Positions 26,954 through 35,461 of a stretch of 64,000 nucleotides of DNA are shown here, one piece after another (the stretch's first letter is position 1; each line of letters begins with the position of its first letter). The stretch lies in contig VRZD01000006.1 in NCBI GenBank assembly GCA_016743235.1, positions 1 through 64,000 of the forward strand, given 5' to 3'. A program made the translations under genes and the position numbers. The stretch comes from Pantanalinema sp. GBBB05. GTDB taxonomy: Bacteria > Cyanobacteriota > Cyanobacteriia > Leptolyngbyales > Leptolyngbyaceae. Under the pieces are notes generated by a model. The model was not told where the DNA came from. It worked only from the letters and a program-made list of their open reading frames with translations, and searched no databases.

Positions 26954-27664
26954 TTAAACCGCGATCGCGATCGCAGACAGCAATCCCTGGAATAGCTTCA
27001 TCCCATCCGTATTGCCCAACTGTGGATCCGCCGCTCGTTCTGGGTGTGGCATCATACCTAACACATTACCCTGCCGATTACAAATGCCAGCAATCTGATT
27101 TAAGGAACCATTGGGATTACTTTGCGCTTCTGTCGTACCGTCTGGTGCACAATAGCGAAATAAAATCTGACGATTGGCTTCCAGTTCTGCCAACGTTTCG
27201 GCATCCGCGTAATAGCTGCCTTCCCCATGGGCGATCGGCAGAGTAATCACGGCGCCTGCTTGATACTGTTGGGTCCAGACCAGATCATTCCGCTCCACCT
27301 TCAGGGGTACGCGATCGCAAATGAAATGTAGATCCCGATTGCGCACTAATGCTCCTGGTAGCAGTCCGGCTTCAGTTAACACCTGAAACCCATTACAGAT
27401 CCCTAATACCAACTTGCCTTGGTTCGCATGGGCGATCGTCGCTCTCATCGCAGGGGAGAACCGAGCAATTGCCCCACACCGTAAATAATCTCCATAACTG
27501 AAACCGCCTGGCACAATCACCACATCCAGGTCAGATAAATCACTATCTTCATGCCAAACCATGCGCGTTGGTTGGTGCAGTAGCGTTTGGGTGACGTAGG
27601 CAACGTCACGATCGCAGTTCGATCCCGGAAACACAATTACCCCAAATTTGACCGAATTCGCCAA
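26954..27664 (-). CDS. purQ: Phosphoribosylformylglycinamidine synthase, glutaminase subunit
   Basis: Supplies ammonia from glutamine to PurL in step four of purine synthesis, in a complex with PurS. Triad-type glutamine amidotransferase with nucleophile Cys90 in VLGICNGFQVL and the His/Glu pair in MMPHPERAAD; the N-terminus VIVFPGSNCDRD is characteristic. The 236 residues match the small-subunit form. The start appears to be TTG at 27664: no in-frame ATG or GTG precedes the conserved core, and AAGGG/GAGG lies just upstream. The purS gene, often adjacent, is absent. Confidence 0.95.
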   Translation of the reverse strand: MANSVKFGVIVFPGSNCDRDVAYVTQTLLHQPTRMVWHEDSDLSDLDVVIVPGGFSYGDYLRCGAIARFSPAMRATIAHANQGKLVLGICNGFQVLTEAGLLPGALVRNRDLHFICDRVPLKVERNDLVWTQQYQAGAVITLPIAHGEGSYYADAETLAELEANRQILFRYCAPDGTTEAQSNPNGSLNQIAGICNRQGNVLGMMPHPERAADPQLGNTDGMKLFQGLLSAIAIAV

Positions 27665-27820
27665 AACCCTTGCCTCAACCCTAACTGATCCATGCTAACA
27701 GCTAATGCGGCTGCCTATAGTAGACCATCAAGATCTCCTTTGGATTGACTCTATGTTAAAAACCCATTCTTTGTAGGAAGAATAATCTGTAGCGTTAATC
27801 GTCATCCTTCGGATTCTGTA

Positions 27821-30800
27821 ATGTCTATAGACTCGGCACCTACCCAGCTTTCTTGCGAAGTGATCCTTGAAAGCATTTCAGAAATTACTTGTCAAATTCA
27901 TCAGGGCTGGGAGCTAGAAGACATTTTACAGGCGGGGATCACCCAAGCTAGGGCAATCCTGCAGACCGATCGTGTGCTCCTCTATCGTTTTCTTCCTAAT
28001 CAAGATGCCGTCGTGGCTTTTGAGTCAGTCGGTTCAGGCTGGACATCGATTATTGGACAACTGATCTATGACCCCTGCTTTAATGCCACTTGGGTTGAAC
28101 GCTATCAGCAGGGGCAGGTTACTAGCATTGCTGATATTCATAATGGCAGCATTGCTCCATGCCATGCTCAATTGCTGGCACAGTTACAGGTCCAAGCCAA
28201 TCTGGTGGTCCCGATCGTTCGTCAGGGGCAATTATGGGGGTTATTGATTGCGCATCACTGTCGCAGCCCGCGTCAATGGCAGCCTCTAGAGGTGCAGTAT
28301 TTGCAGCAGCTGGCACTGCATCTTAGCATCGCTATTCAGCAAGCTACTTTACAGCAGCGTCAGTCTGACTACGAGCAAACCCTCAATTCGGAACATCTCC
28401 GCGATCGTTACGAGCGGATTGTTGCCGTGGCGCCTGACGGCATTGCCCTGATTGATCGCAACTATGTCTACCAAGTAGTTAACCCAACCTACTTGACCTG
28501 GCATCAAAAGTCCCATAACGAAATGATTGGGCAATCAATGGGTCAGTTGTATGGACAAGAATTCTTTGCCTCCTTCGTGAAACCGCCGATCGATCTCTGT
28601 CTAGCTGGGTCACCCAAGCAGAGTTTGGAGACATGGCTAAATTATGGGGACGGGCAACGGCACTTCATTAGAACTACATTTGTTCCCTATAGAGAACGAG
28701 ATGGTGCAATTTCTGGAGTCGTTATTAATGTCAACGATTTGACTGAGCAGAAGCGAGTAGAAGCTGCCTTGCGGGAGAGTGAAGCTCGATTCCGGGTGAT
28801 GTCGGATTCTGCACCAGTGTTGCTGTGGATGTCTGATGTTGATGGGCTGTGCAACTTCTTTAACCAAACCTGGCTGACTTTCACTGGACGCACCCTGATC
28901 CAGGAGATGGGTAATGGTTGGGCTGATGGAGTCCATCCTGACGACTTACAATCTTGCTTAGAGACTTACCTAATGGCGGTTCAGACACGGCAACCGTTTG
29001 AAATGGAGTATCGGTTGCGACGAGCCGATGGAGAATATCGTTGGGTTTTAGATCGAGGTACACCACGATTCACTCCAGATCATGAGTTGGTTGGCTTCAT
29101 TGGGTCTTGTATTGACATTCACGAACGTAAGCAATTAGAAACGTCACTATGGCTGGCTAACCTTTCCCTGGAACATTTAGGAGTCTCTGCGACCTGGATC
29201 GATCGTCACGCTCAAATTCGCCGAGTCAATGCCACAATCTGTGCTGCCCTGGGCTACTCGCGAGAGGAATTGCAGACAATGACCCTAGAGCAGATTGATC
29301 CTAATTTTTCCCAAACCGATTGGGCACAAGTTTGGGCATTGATTAAACAGCAGCAACATCTGACTCTAATTTCCCAACACCGTACCAAGGCAGGGGAATT
29401 AATTCCGGTAGAAGTGACGGTTCGGTATGTTGAATTTGCCGGGGAAGAGTATAGTTTTGCGATCGCTAAAGATATCCGAGAGCGCTTGCAAACCGAAGAT
29501 CAATTGCGATTGCAAAGTACCGCCCTAACGGCTTGTGCGGATGCGATTATGATCACTGACCATCACGGACGGATTGAATGGGTCAATTCAGCATTTACAG
29601 CGATGACGGGATACAGCCTGGAGGAAGCGATCGGCACCTGTCCTAGCAAGCTACTCCAGTCTGGGCAGCAGGATTGCGCCTTTTACCAGTCCTTGTGGAC
29701 TACAATTCTTGCTGGACAACCCTGGCGGGGCGAAATCATCAATCGTCGGAAAGACGGCAGCCTTTACATTGAGTCAGAAACTATTACGCCTGTATTTGAT
29801 CACCACCAGCGGATTAGCCACTTCATCGCTATTAAACAGGACGCTACCGAGCGCAAACAGTTAGAACAGATCGAACGCCGACGGATAGAGCAAGAAAGGG
29901 TGCTACACCAAATTAGCCAACAAATGCGCCAGTCTCTCGACCTACATCAGGTGCTGAATACGGTGGTGACTGAAGTGCAACAATTCTTGCACACCGATCG
30001 AGTGATCATTTATCGCCTCAATCTAGATTGGACAGGAGTGGTAATTGCCGAATCGGTGGCACCGGGATGGCTGGCGATTCAGCCCATTGCTATGACTGGG
30101 ACGGACTTTGCAGAGACTCATGGAGAAATCTACCATACCAATTACATCAATGTGATGCCGGATATTTATGCTGTGGGGTTTTCCTCGTGCCATATTGCCA
30201 TGTTGGAACGGCTACAGATTAGAGCGAAGCTGGTCGTTCCCATTCTTTGTGCAAACCAAACCTGGGGATTGTTGGTTGCTCACCAGTGTGGCTCTGCCCG
30301 CCAGTGGCAGCCTCTAGAGTGTGAATTCATGACTCAATTAGCTGCGCGTATGGAGATCGCCATTCAACAGTCCGAACTATATCAGCAGATGCAAATCCTC
30401 AATATAAATCTGGAATCGCAGGTGCAGGAACGCACTGCCCAACTTCAGCAAGCTCTAGATTTTGATGTGATCTTGAAACGCATTACTGATCAAGTTCGCG
30501 ATAGCCTTGATGAAGAGATAATTCTTCAGCAGGTGGTGAAGGAATTGACAACGGCGATGCAAGCTGATTGTTGTGACACAAGCAAATACGATGCTGAGCG
30601 AACTTTTACTACAGTTGAATGGGAATACAATCGGGATGGGTTTACTGCTAAAAACTTAGTCTACGCGATCGCAGATAGTTCTGATCCCCATCTCTATGTC
30701 CAGTTGTTTCAAGGACAATATTGCCACTTTTGTTTAATTGACTCCAATGTTATTCGTCCTGAACAACCTCGACAAACTATTTTGGCTGTTCCCATTGTGG

Positions 30801-31663
30801 ATAATCAAGGAATCATGGGAGATCTATGGTTGTTCAAATCCTGCCATGAGGGGTTTAACGAGCCGGAAATTCGGTTAGTGCAACAGGTGGCAAACCAGTG
30901 TGCGATCGCGCTGCGTCAGTCGCGCCTGTATCAAGCGGCTCAAGCCCAAGTGCAAGAGTTGGAGCGGCTGAATCAACTGAAAGATGATTTTCTCAGTACG
31001 GTGTCGCATGAGCTACGAACTCCTATATCCAACATCAAACTGGCAACTCAAATGTTGGAAATTAGCTTAAAAGGGTTGGGCATAGTTGTCGATGAATCAT
31101 CACCGATTAATCGCTACTTCAAGGTGTTGCATGAGGAAGGGCAGCGAGAGATTAATTTAATCAACGATCTGCTCGATCTAGCTCGTCTCGATACTGAGAT
31201 CGAACTGCTCCGTATGGCGAGCGTGGATCTGCAATTCTACCTTTCCCATCTTGCTGAAGGATTTATTGAACAGGCACAGCAGCAATTCGTTATTCAGATC
31301 GCTGCCGATCTGCCCCCCTTGCTTACAGACCTTTCCTACTTGAGACGTATTCTTACCGAACTGCTCCATAATGCCTGTAAATATACTCCGGCTGGAGAGA
31401 CAATTACCGTATCTGCACATCCGGCACCAGCAGGATTAGAAATTTGTGTTAGCAACTCTGGGGTTGAAATTCCCCCAATAGAGTGCGATCGCATTTTTGA
31501 CAAGTTTTACCGCATTCCCAACCATGATCCCTGGAAACATAGCGGCACGGGTCTGGGGCTAGCATTAGTCAAGAAGTTAACCGAGCGATTGGGCGGAACT
31601 ATCCACGTTGAGAGTAGTGTTGGACGAACTACCTTTATTTTGCGATTTAGTCTAGTTGCCTAA
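27821..31663 (+). CDS. Multi-sensor histidine kinase with cyanobacteriochrome-like GAF domains
   Basis: A 1280-residue kinase with no membrane segment. Order: GAF1 (about 15-180), four PAS domains (about 195-690), GAF2 (about 700-860), GAF3 (about 890-1045), HisKA with His1063 in STVSHELRTP, and HATPase (LLHNACKYTP, GTGLGLALVKKL). GAF1 has both a DPCF box (Cys86) and the canonical Cys114-His115, the dual-cysteine set of DXCF cyanobacteriochromes, which bind bilin and sense violet to green light. GAF2 has Cys790-His791 without DXCF, more like red/green types. GAF3 lacks the motif. Bilin binding is inferred from motifs only. It ends convergent with the nuclease gene and has no receiver of its own, so the partner regulator is elsewhere. 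Confidence 0.92.
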   Translation: MSIDSAPTQLSCEVILESISEITCQIHQGWELEDILQAGITQARAILQTDRVLLYRFLPNQDAVVAFESVGSGWTSIIGQLIYDPCFNATWVERYQQGQVTSIADIHNGSIAPCHAQLLAQLQVQANLVVPIVRQGQLWGLLIAHHCRSPRQWQPLEVQYLQQLALHLSIAIQQATLQQRQSDYEQTLNSEHLRDRYERIVAVAPDGIALIDRNYVYQVVNPTYLTWHQKSHNEMIGQSMGQLYGQEFFASFVKPPIDLCLAGSPKQSLETWLNYGDGQRHFIRTTFVPYRERDGAISGVVINVNDLTEQKRVEAALRESEARFRVMSDSAPVLLWMSDVDGLCNFFNQTWLTFTGRTLIQEMGNGWADGVHPDDLQSCLETYLMAVQTRQPFEMEYRLRRADGEYRWVLDRGTPRFTPDHELVGFIGSCIDIHERKQLETSLWLANLSLEHLGVSATWIDRHAQIRRVNATICAALGYSREELQTMTLEQIDPNFSQTDWAQVWALIKQQQHLTLISQHRTKAGELIPVEVTVRYVEFAGEEYSFAIAKDIRERLQTEDQLRLQSTALTACADAIMITDHHGRIEWVNSAFTAMTGYSLEEAIGTCPSKLLQSGQQDCAFYQSLWTTILAGQPWRGEIINRRKDGSLYIESETITPVFDHHQRISHFIAIKQDATERKQLEQIERRRIEQERVLHQISQQMRQSLDLHQVLNTVVTEVQQFLHTDRVIIYRLNLDWTGVVIAESVAPGWLAIQPIAMTGTDFAETHGEIYHTNYINVMPDIYAVGFSSCHIAMLERLQIRAKLVVPILCANQTWGLLVAHQCGSARQWQPLECEFMTQLAARMEIAIQQSELYQQMQILNINLESQVQERTAQLQQALDFDVILKRITDQVRDSLDEEIILQQVVKELTTAMQADCCDTSKYDAERTFTTVEWEYNRDGFTAKNLVYAIADSSDPHLYVQLFQGQYCHFCLIDSNVIRPEQPRQTILAVPIVDNQGIMGDLWLFKSCHEGFNEPEIRLVQQVANQCAIALRQSRLYQAAQAQVQELERLNQLKDDFLSTVSHELRTPISNIKLATQMLEISLKGLGIVVDESSPINRYFKVLHEEGQREINLINDLLDLARLDTEIELLRMASVDLQFYLSHLAEGFIEQAQQQFVIQIAADLPPLLTDLSYLRRILTELLHNACKYTPAGETITVSAHPAPAGLEICVSNSGVEIPPIECDRIFDKFYRIPNHDPWKHSGTGLGLALVKKLTERLGGTIHVESSVGRTTFILRFSLVA

Positions 31664-31687
31664 TCGAATGTTTCATCTCTAGATTCA

Positions 31688-32494
31688 TCATCCTTGATCA
31701 ACTCGGCTTTCCAGCACCCGTTGTATATTTTCTGGCACTTTAGAGAGAAAATCATATCCAGTAGCGGTTTCCAGTTGATCGACACTGACCCGGAACGATC
31801 GCCAGTTACGTTCTCGAATTCCCTGGTTGTTTGGGACATTGATGGCAATCACACGGGTGGTATCGCTAATGGCATTGACTCCCTGACCAGGACGATCGAG
31901 CACCACGACAATCTTCCAAGTATGAGTCGGGACGGTAACACGATCGCCAGCAATCAGTTTTTTCTTGCCATAGCCGCCCGCAATGATATAAAGTTCTTTC
32001 CCTTGCTTGACCAACTCTCGGCAATAGCTTTCCAATTCTTCCCAGGGACCCTGGTTGTTGTCAGGAGCCTGAGGCATAATGTTGGTCATTAAAAAGGTGG
32101 AAGAGTTATCGAGAGGGGTGGCGGTACGATCGGCAGAAGGCGTCATGTGACCGCGATCGAATCCAGTATTGATATAGTCTGCTGGAGTTACCCGATACCA
32201 ATCTCCGGGGAGGGTAAAGTCGGGACGAAAATCATTGCGACGGGGTACACTGCCTAACCAGTCTCGATTCAGTTGCCAACTCACCCAGTTTGCAATCCCT
32301 TTCTGACTGTTATAAGACAGGACATACTGAGGTTTTTCCATCAGATAGTTATCTGGTGCACCAGTACTGGGAATTGCTTGACTGGGATTACCTAACATCA
32401 GATGAACACTGGTTCCGGCTGGAGCCTGGAGCAGAGTGCAGCCTGCAATTAGCAGCAATAGCAGCACCAAGCCGATCCATCCTCGTTTCATCAT
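31688..32494 (-). CDS. DNA/RNA non-specific endonuclease, lipoprotein type
   Basis: NucA/EndA-family (beta-beta-alpha metal) nuclease cutting DNA and RNA with a divalent metal. The catalytic motif DRGHMTPSADR is intact (His116 the general base), with the metal-binding Asn in TNIMPQAPDNNQGPWEELE. The N-terminus is a lipoprotein signal: basic MMKR, a Leu-rich core and a lipobox LIAGC (Cys19), so the enzyme is exported and anchored. I use ATG 32494; ATGs at 32515 and 32530 are in frame and also possible. Anabaena NucA has an inhibitor gene, nuiA; I see none beside it. A role in extracellular DNA use or defence is speculative. Confidence 0.93.
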   Translation of the reverse strand: MMKRGWIGLVLLLLLIAGCTLLQAPAGTSVHLMLGNPSQAIPSTGAPDNYLMEKPQYVLSYNSQKGIANWVSWQLNRDWLGSVPRRNDFRPDFTLPGDWYRVTPADYINTGFDRGHMTPSADRTATPLDNSSTFLMTNIMPQAPDNNQGPWEELESYCRELVKQGKELYIIAGGYGKKKLIAGDRVTVPTHTWKIVVVLDRPGQGVNAISDTTRVIAINVPNNQGIRERNWRSFRVSVDQLETATGYDFLSKVPENIQRVLESRVDQG

Positions 32495-32563
32495 GATCTT
32501 CTCACTGTTTTTCATCGTTCCCAGTGCCATTATCAGCGATGCCGTGTGGATCGCTGAATCTCG

Positions 32564-33490
32564 TTACAATTCCCTAGGAGCAGGGATCTCCAAATCATTC
32601 AGTAATTGCCGTAATACTCGCTGAGTCACCAGCAGTAATCCTAAATGCGCCTGTTGGCGATCGATCGCTTCAGGACTACGATCGCCCCAGATGGGATAAG
32701 CACGATGGGCAACTTGAAAGGCCTGGCTGACTTGTTCGGCTTGCTGGATGAGGAGTTTAGGAGTTGGCGATCGTTCCGACCACTGATCCAGCACGGTACA
32801 TAACTGACTAATTAAGTGCCGCTCAGCTACATGATTCGGATACAGTTGCTCGGTGGGAGTCAGCCAAGGAATGGACTGAGGCTTAACCCATTGCCAGGTC
32901 GCGGTGGCAGAGTCAGATCCCTGGAGTGCGATCAGTCCAGTGCGATCGGCAAGTTGGAGCAGACAGCAACAGCGGGCATGAGCGTATTGCAGGGGGAAAG
33001 GGTTGGTCAGGAGCGTCGATGCGGAGTGAGCAGAGGCTAAAGGGGAAGTTAGGGGATGATGAATGAGGTGATTGAGCCAGATCGCGATCGCTCGATCGTG
33101 AATCTGGAACAATAAATCATTTGTTGCCGTCACCTGAACCGTGATTCCCTGCCAGAGTGTGATTAATGGCTCAGTCTGCTCTAACTGATTCCAGCTAGCC
33201 ATGTTTTGCTGCGTTATTGCTTGGGCAATATCAGTAGCAACTTTTGTGGCGGCTACTCCGTACCGAGGGGCTAAACGGTGTGCGATCGCAGACAAATAAA
33301 GAATATGAGTCGGATGGCGAATGCGCTTAAGTGGTGGGGAAGTGCCCAGAAAATCTTGATGATTAAGAGTAAGATTACGGACGGCTCCTTCGGAAATTCT
33401 AGATTTTTCCTGAAGATCCCTCTGGAGGCTGGTGATTCTTTGTAGTATAATTCTTGACAGCGCTTTGGCTGTCGGGCTGGTATAAGACAA
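32564..33490 (-). CDS. DALR anticodon-binding-domain protein related to arginyl-tRNA synthetase
   Basis: The last 130 residues resemble the C-terminal anticodon-binding domain of ArgRS: LQYAHARCCCLLQLADR, a helical middle, and a C-terminus ending LLNDLEIPAPREL. No HIGH or KMSKS catalytic motif exists anywhere in the 308 residues, so it cannot charge tRNA. The N-terminal half is helical, with RIRHPTHILYLSAIAHRL, and I cannot assign it. The only plausible start is TTG 33490, without a good ribosome site. It may bind tRNA or act as a regulatory paralogue of ArgRS; its function is unknown. It is next to, and divergent from, an NtcA-like regulator. Confidence 0.75.
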   Translation of the reverse strand: MSYTSPTAKALSRIILQRITSLQRDLQEKSRISEGAVRNLTLNHQDFLGTSPPLKRIRHPTHILYLSAIAHRLAPRYGVAATKVATDIAQAITQQNMASWNQLEQTEPLITLWQGITVQVTATNDLLFQIHDRAIAIWLNHLIHHPLTSPLASAHSASTLLTNPFPLQYAHARCCCLLQLADRTGLIALQGSDSATATWQWVKPQSIPWLTPTEQLYPNHVAERHLISQLCTVLDQWSERSPTPKLLIQQAEQVSQAFQVAHRAYPIWGDRSPEAIDRQQAHLGLLLVTQRVLRQLLNDLEIPAPREL

Positions 33491-33759
33491 AATAGTGTAT
33501 GCTCTGCGGTTAAGGTGGCTTAGGACTTTGGGGTAATTTGGTTCTAGTTAAGCGCTTCCCTCCCTTTAGAAGTAGAAATCTGTTTTCATCCCTGCTTTTC
33601 TCAGCTTTCTCACAAAAATGTAAAGTCTATAAAAGAGCTGTGAAGTTAAACTAGTGCTACCTTCATGCATTTGGCTTACACTGAGTCTACCTTCCTAGCC
33701 AACTTTTTAGTTTTGAGCTTTACTTGCCCCGTCTAGTCAACCCTTTAAGCCCCAAACTT

Positions 33760-34461
33760 ATGTATTCAGTATCTTCCAATACTTCGACTTCAGAGGCATC
33801 TCGTCCATTTCTGACCTGGCAGCGCATTATTGACTGGTCGCAGGAGCATTACCGGGTTCGCACTTTTGCTAAAGATGAGAAGATTCCCGCTCGCCCTGGT
33901 CTGCTGTATCTAGTCCAACGGGGTGCGGTTCGTTTGGTTGGTAGTGCCCAAACCAACGCCACGGGTGGCAATGCTTCTCGGTTAGCCCGAATTAGTCCCG
34001 AAGAAGCTTTTTTAGGATTTGTGGGTGCAGGTCAGCCTTTTGAAATTGTGGCTCAATCTCCGTTCACGCTCCAAAGTTATGCCCATGTAGATCAGACTTC
34101 TGTGCTCTGGATGTATTGGCACGACCTAGATAACTGGCCCCATTTCCGCCGGGAAGTGATGGATGCTTTCCGCTATCAGCATCAACGTAAATTGCTCTGG
34201 CTCAGTACGTTAGGACAGCGTCGGACGATCGATCGTCTCCTGGGTTTCTTGACTCTATTGATTGAGGAATTTGGGGAGCCTTCCGAACAAGGATATTGTT
34301 TACCATTTCCGCTGACTCATGCTCAGATCGGCAGCGCGATCGGCTCCACTCGGGTAACTGTAACCCGGTTAATGGGTAAATTGCGGCAACGCGGTATGAT
34401 CCGTACTCAAGGTGATAATCTGATCTGCATTCCCTCTGATTCTTCCCTGAATCGCGCTTAA
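33760..34461 (+). CDS. Crp/Fnr family regulator resembling NtcA
   Basis: The 233 residues contain a cupin-like effector domain (LLYLVQRGAVRLVG to PFTLQSYAHVD), a long dimerisation helix, and a C-terminal winged helix with LTHAQIGSAIGSTRVTVTRL. This recognition helix is very close to that of NtcA, suggesting a related DNA site. The effector domain lacks the usual Crp cAMP pocket residues, and FRREVMDAFRYQHQRKLLWL is unlike NtcA. I choose ATG 33760 over TTG 33724. The last 4 bases overlap the stop of the convergent hydrolase gene. The effector and targets are unknown. It is a paralogue rather than NtcA itself. Confidence 0.85.
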   Translation: MYSVSSNTSTSEASRPFLTWQRIIDWSQEHYRVRTFAKDEKIPARPGLLYLVQRGAVRLVGSAQTNATGGNASRLARISPEEAFLGFVGAGQPFEIVAQSPFTLQSYAHVDQTSVLWMYWHDLDNWPHFRREVMDAFRYQHQRKLLWLSTLGQRRTIDRLLGFLTLLIEEFGEPSEQGYCLPFPLTHAQIGSAIGSTRVTVTRLMGKLRQRGMIRTQGDNLICIPSDSSLNRA

Positions 34462-35459
34462 TGTAATCGCAGGTCAACCTGTAAGGGCAAATGGTCGGAG
34501 CCAAGAGGCGTTCCGATCGTCCGGTTCTGAACGGTGAAGGATGGGCTGTGTAAGCAATGGTCGATCGCAATCCGTAGTAGAGGTGACCAATGGGCATTCC
34601 AGGTGGGTTGTAATCCAAAGCCCCGCTGAGAATTGAGCAGTTGGCTATCTTGCAAGAGTTGCCGAAATCGGCTGGACCAGGGAGTGGTATTAAAGTCGCC
34701 CATCATCACGACCGCTCGTCCTTGCTGAAGGTGCTGCCGACTCCAAGCTGCCCCAGCAACAAACTCAATCTGTTGGAACTCCGAGGTTTCAGCGTTGCGC
34801 GGACGGGTAGTCTGAAAGCTTAAGAGGGCGATCGCGTGATCAGCCCAAGTGATGATTGCCTCTAGCATGGGGCGTTCAGAAGTAGCCGGTAAATGAATCA
34901 CTTGCGTACTTTGTACTGCGATCGCTGAAGCTGACCGATGACTCAGTAGCAGTGCGCTGCCATGACTATTCTCGCGTGGTTCTGCTGCCACCAGCTGATA
35001 GTGTTTCAATTCCGATCTCAGCTGGACTAGGCTAGCTGGCGTCACTTCGAGCAGCCAGACCAAATCAGCGGTTTGTCGATCAATGTAGGCGATCGCCTGC
35101 TCCGTTCTGTCTGGATAATCATGATCCAGCGTCACATTTAACAGCCGGAGAGTGGTTTCTAAACCAGCCGCTGTCTGATTGGTTGGCAGAAATAATGGTG
35201 ATACTAGCCCCAGGTTCAGCAGCAACGGAATGATCCAAATTAAACTCCAGCGTTGCCGCCGCAGGCTACCTAGCAGCAGCGCTGGCAGCAATAACAGGCA
35301 GTATTGGGGTCGAGGATGATCTAGCAACTCCCAGATCCACCACCAGCGACCTGCACAGCCTAAGACAGTTGCGATCATGGCAATTCCTGCTAGTCCAGCG
35401 ATCGACCAATTCACCCATTTGAAAAGCCGTCTGCGATCGCACTGAACCCAGATCTTCAT
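34458..35459 (-). CDS. Membrane-anchored endonuclease/exonuclease/phosphatase family protein
   Basis: A 333-residue protein with about three N-terminal membrane segments (WSIAGLAGIAMIATVLGCAG, YCLLLLPALLLGSL, LIWIIPLLLNLGLVSPL) followed by an EEP-fold hydrolase. The catalytic motifs are LLNVTLDHDYPD, the metal-binding Glu in LVWLLEVTP, MGDFNTTPW, and the final SDHLPL. The layout is like VanX-neighbour/YafD-type membrane EEP proteins, with the active domain probably outside. The start ATG 35459 lies 2 bases after the stop of the TPR/M48-like gene, so the two are translationally coupled. Its substrate (nucleic acid, phosphoinositide-like or other phosphodiester) cannot be told. Confidence 0.88.
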   Translation of the reverse strand: MKIWVQCDRRRLFKWVNWSIAGLAGIAMIATVLGCAGRWWWIWELLDHPRPQYCLLLLPALLLGSLRRQRWSLIWIIPLLLNLGLVSPLFLPTNQTAAGLETTLRLLNVTLDHDYPDRTEQAIAYIDRQTADLVWLLEVTPASLVQLRSELKHYQLVAAEPRENSHGSALLLSHRSASAIAVQSTQVIHLPATSERPMLEAIITWADHAIALLSFQTTRPRNAETSEFQQIEFVAGAAWSRQHLQQGRAVVMMGDFNTTPWSSRFRQLLQDSQLLNSQRGFGLQPTWNAHWSPLLRIAIDHCLHSPSFTVQNRTIGTPLGSDHLPLQVDLRLH

Positions 35460-35461
35460 GC

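Noticed and set aside
26797-27246. A 149-codon open frame on the plus strand overlapping purQ
   Set aside because: It lies antisense to a clear purQ, has no ribosome site, and its product is a composition-biased shadow sequence.
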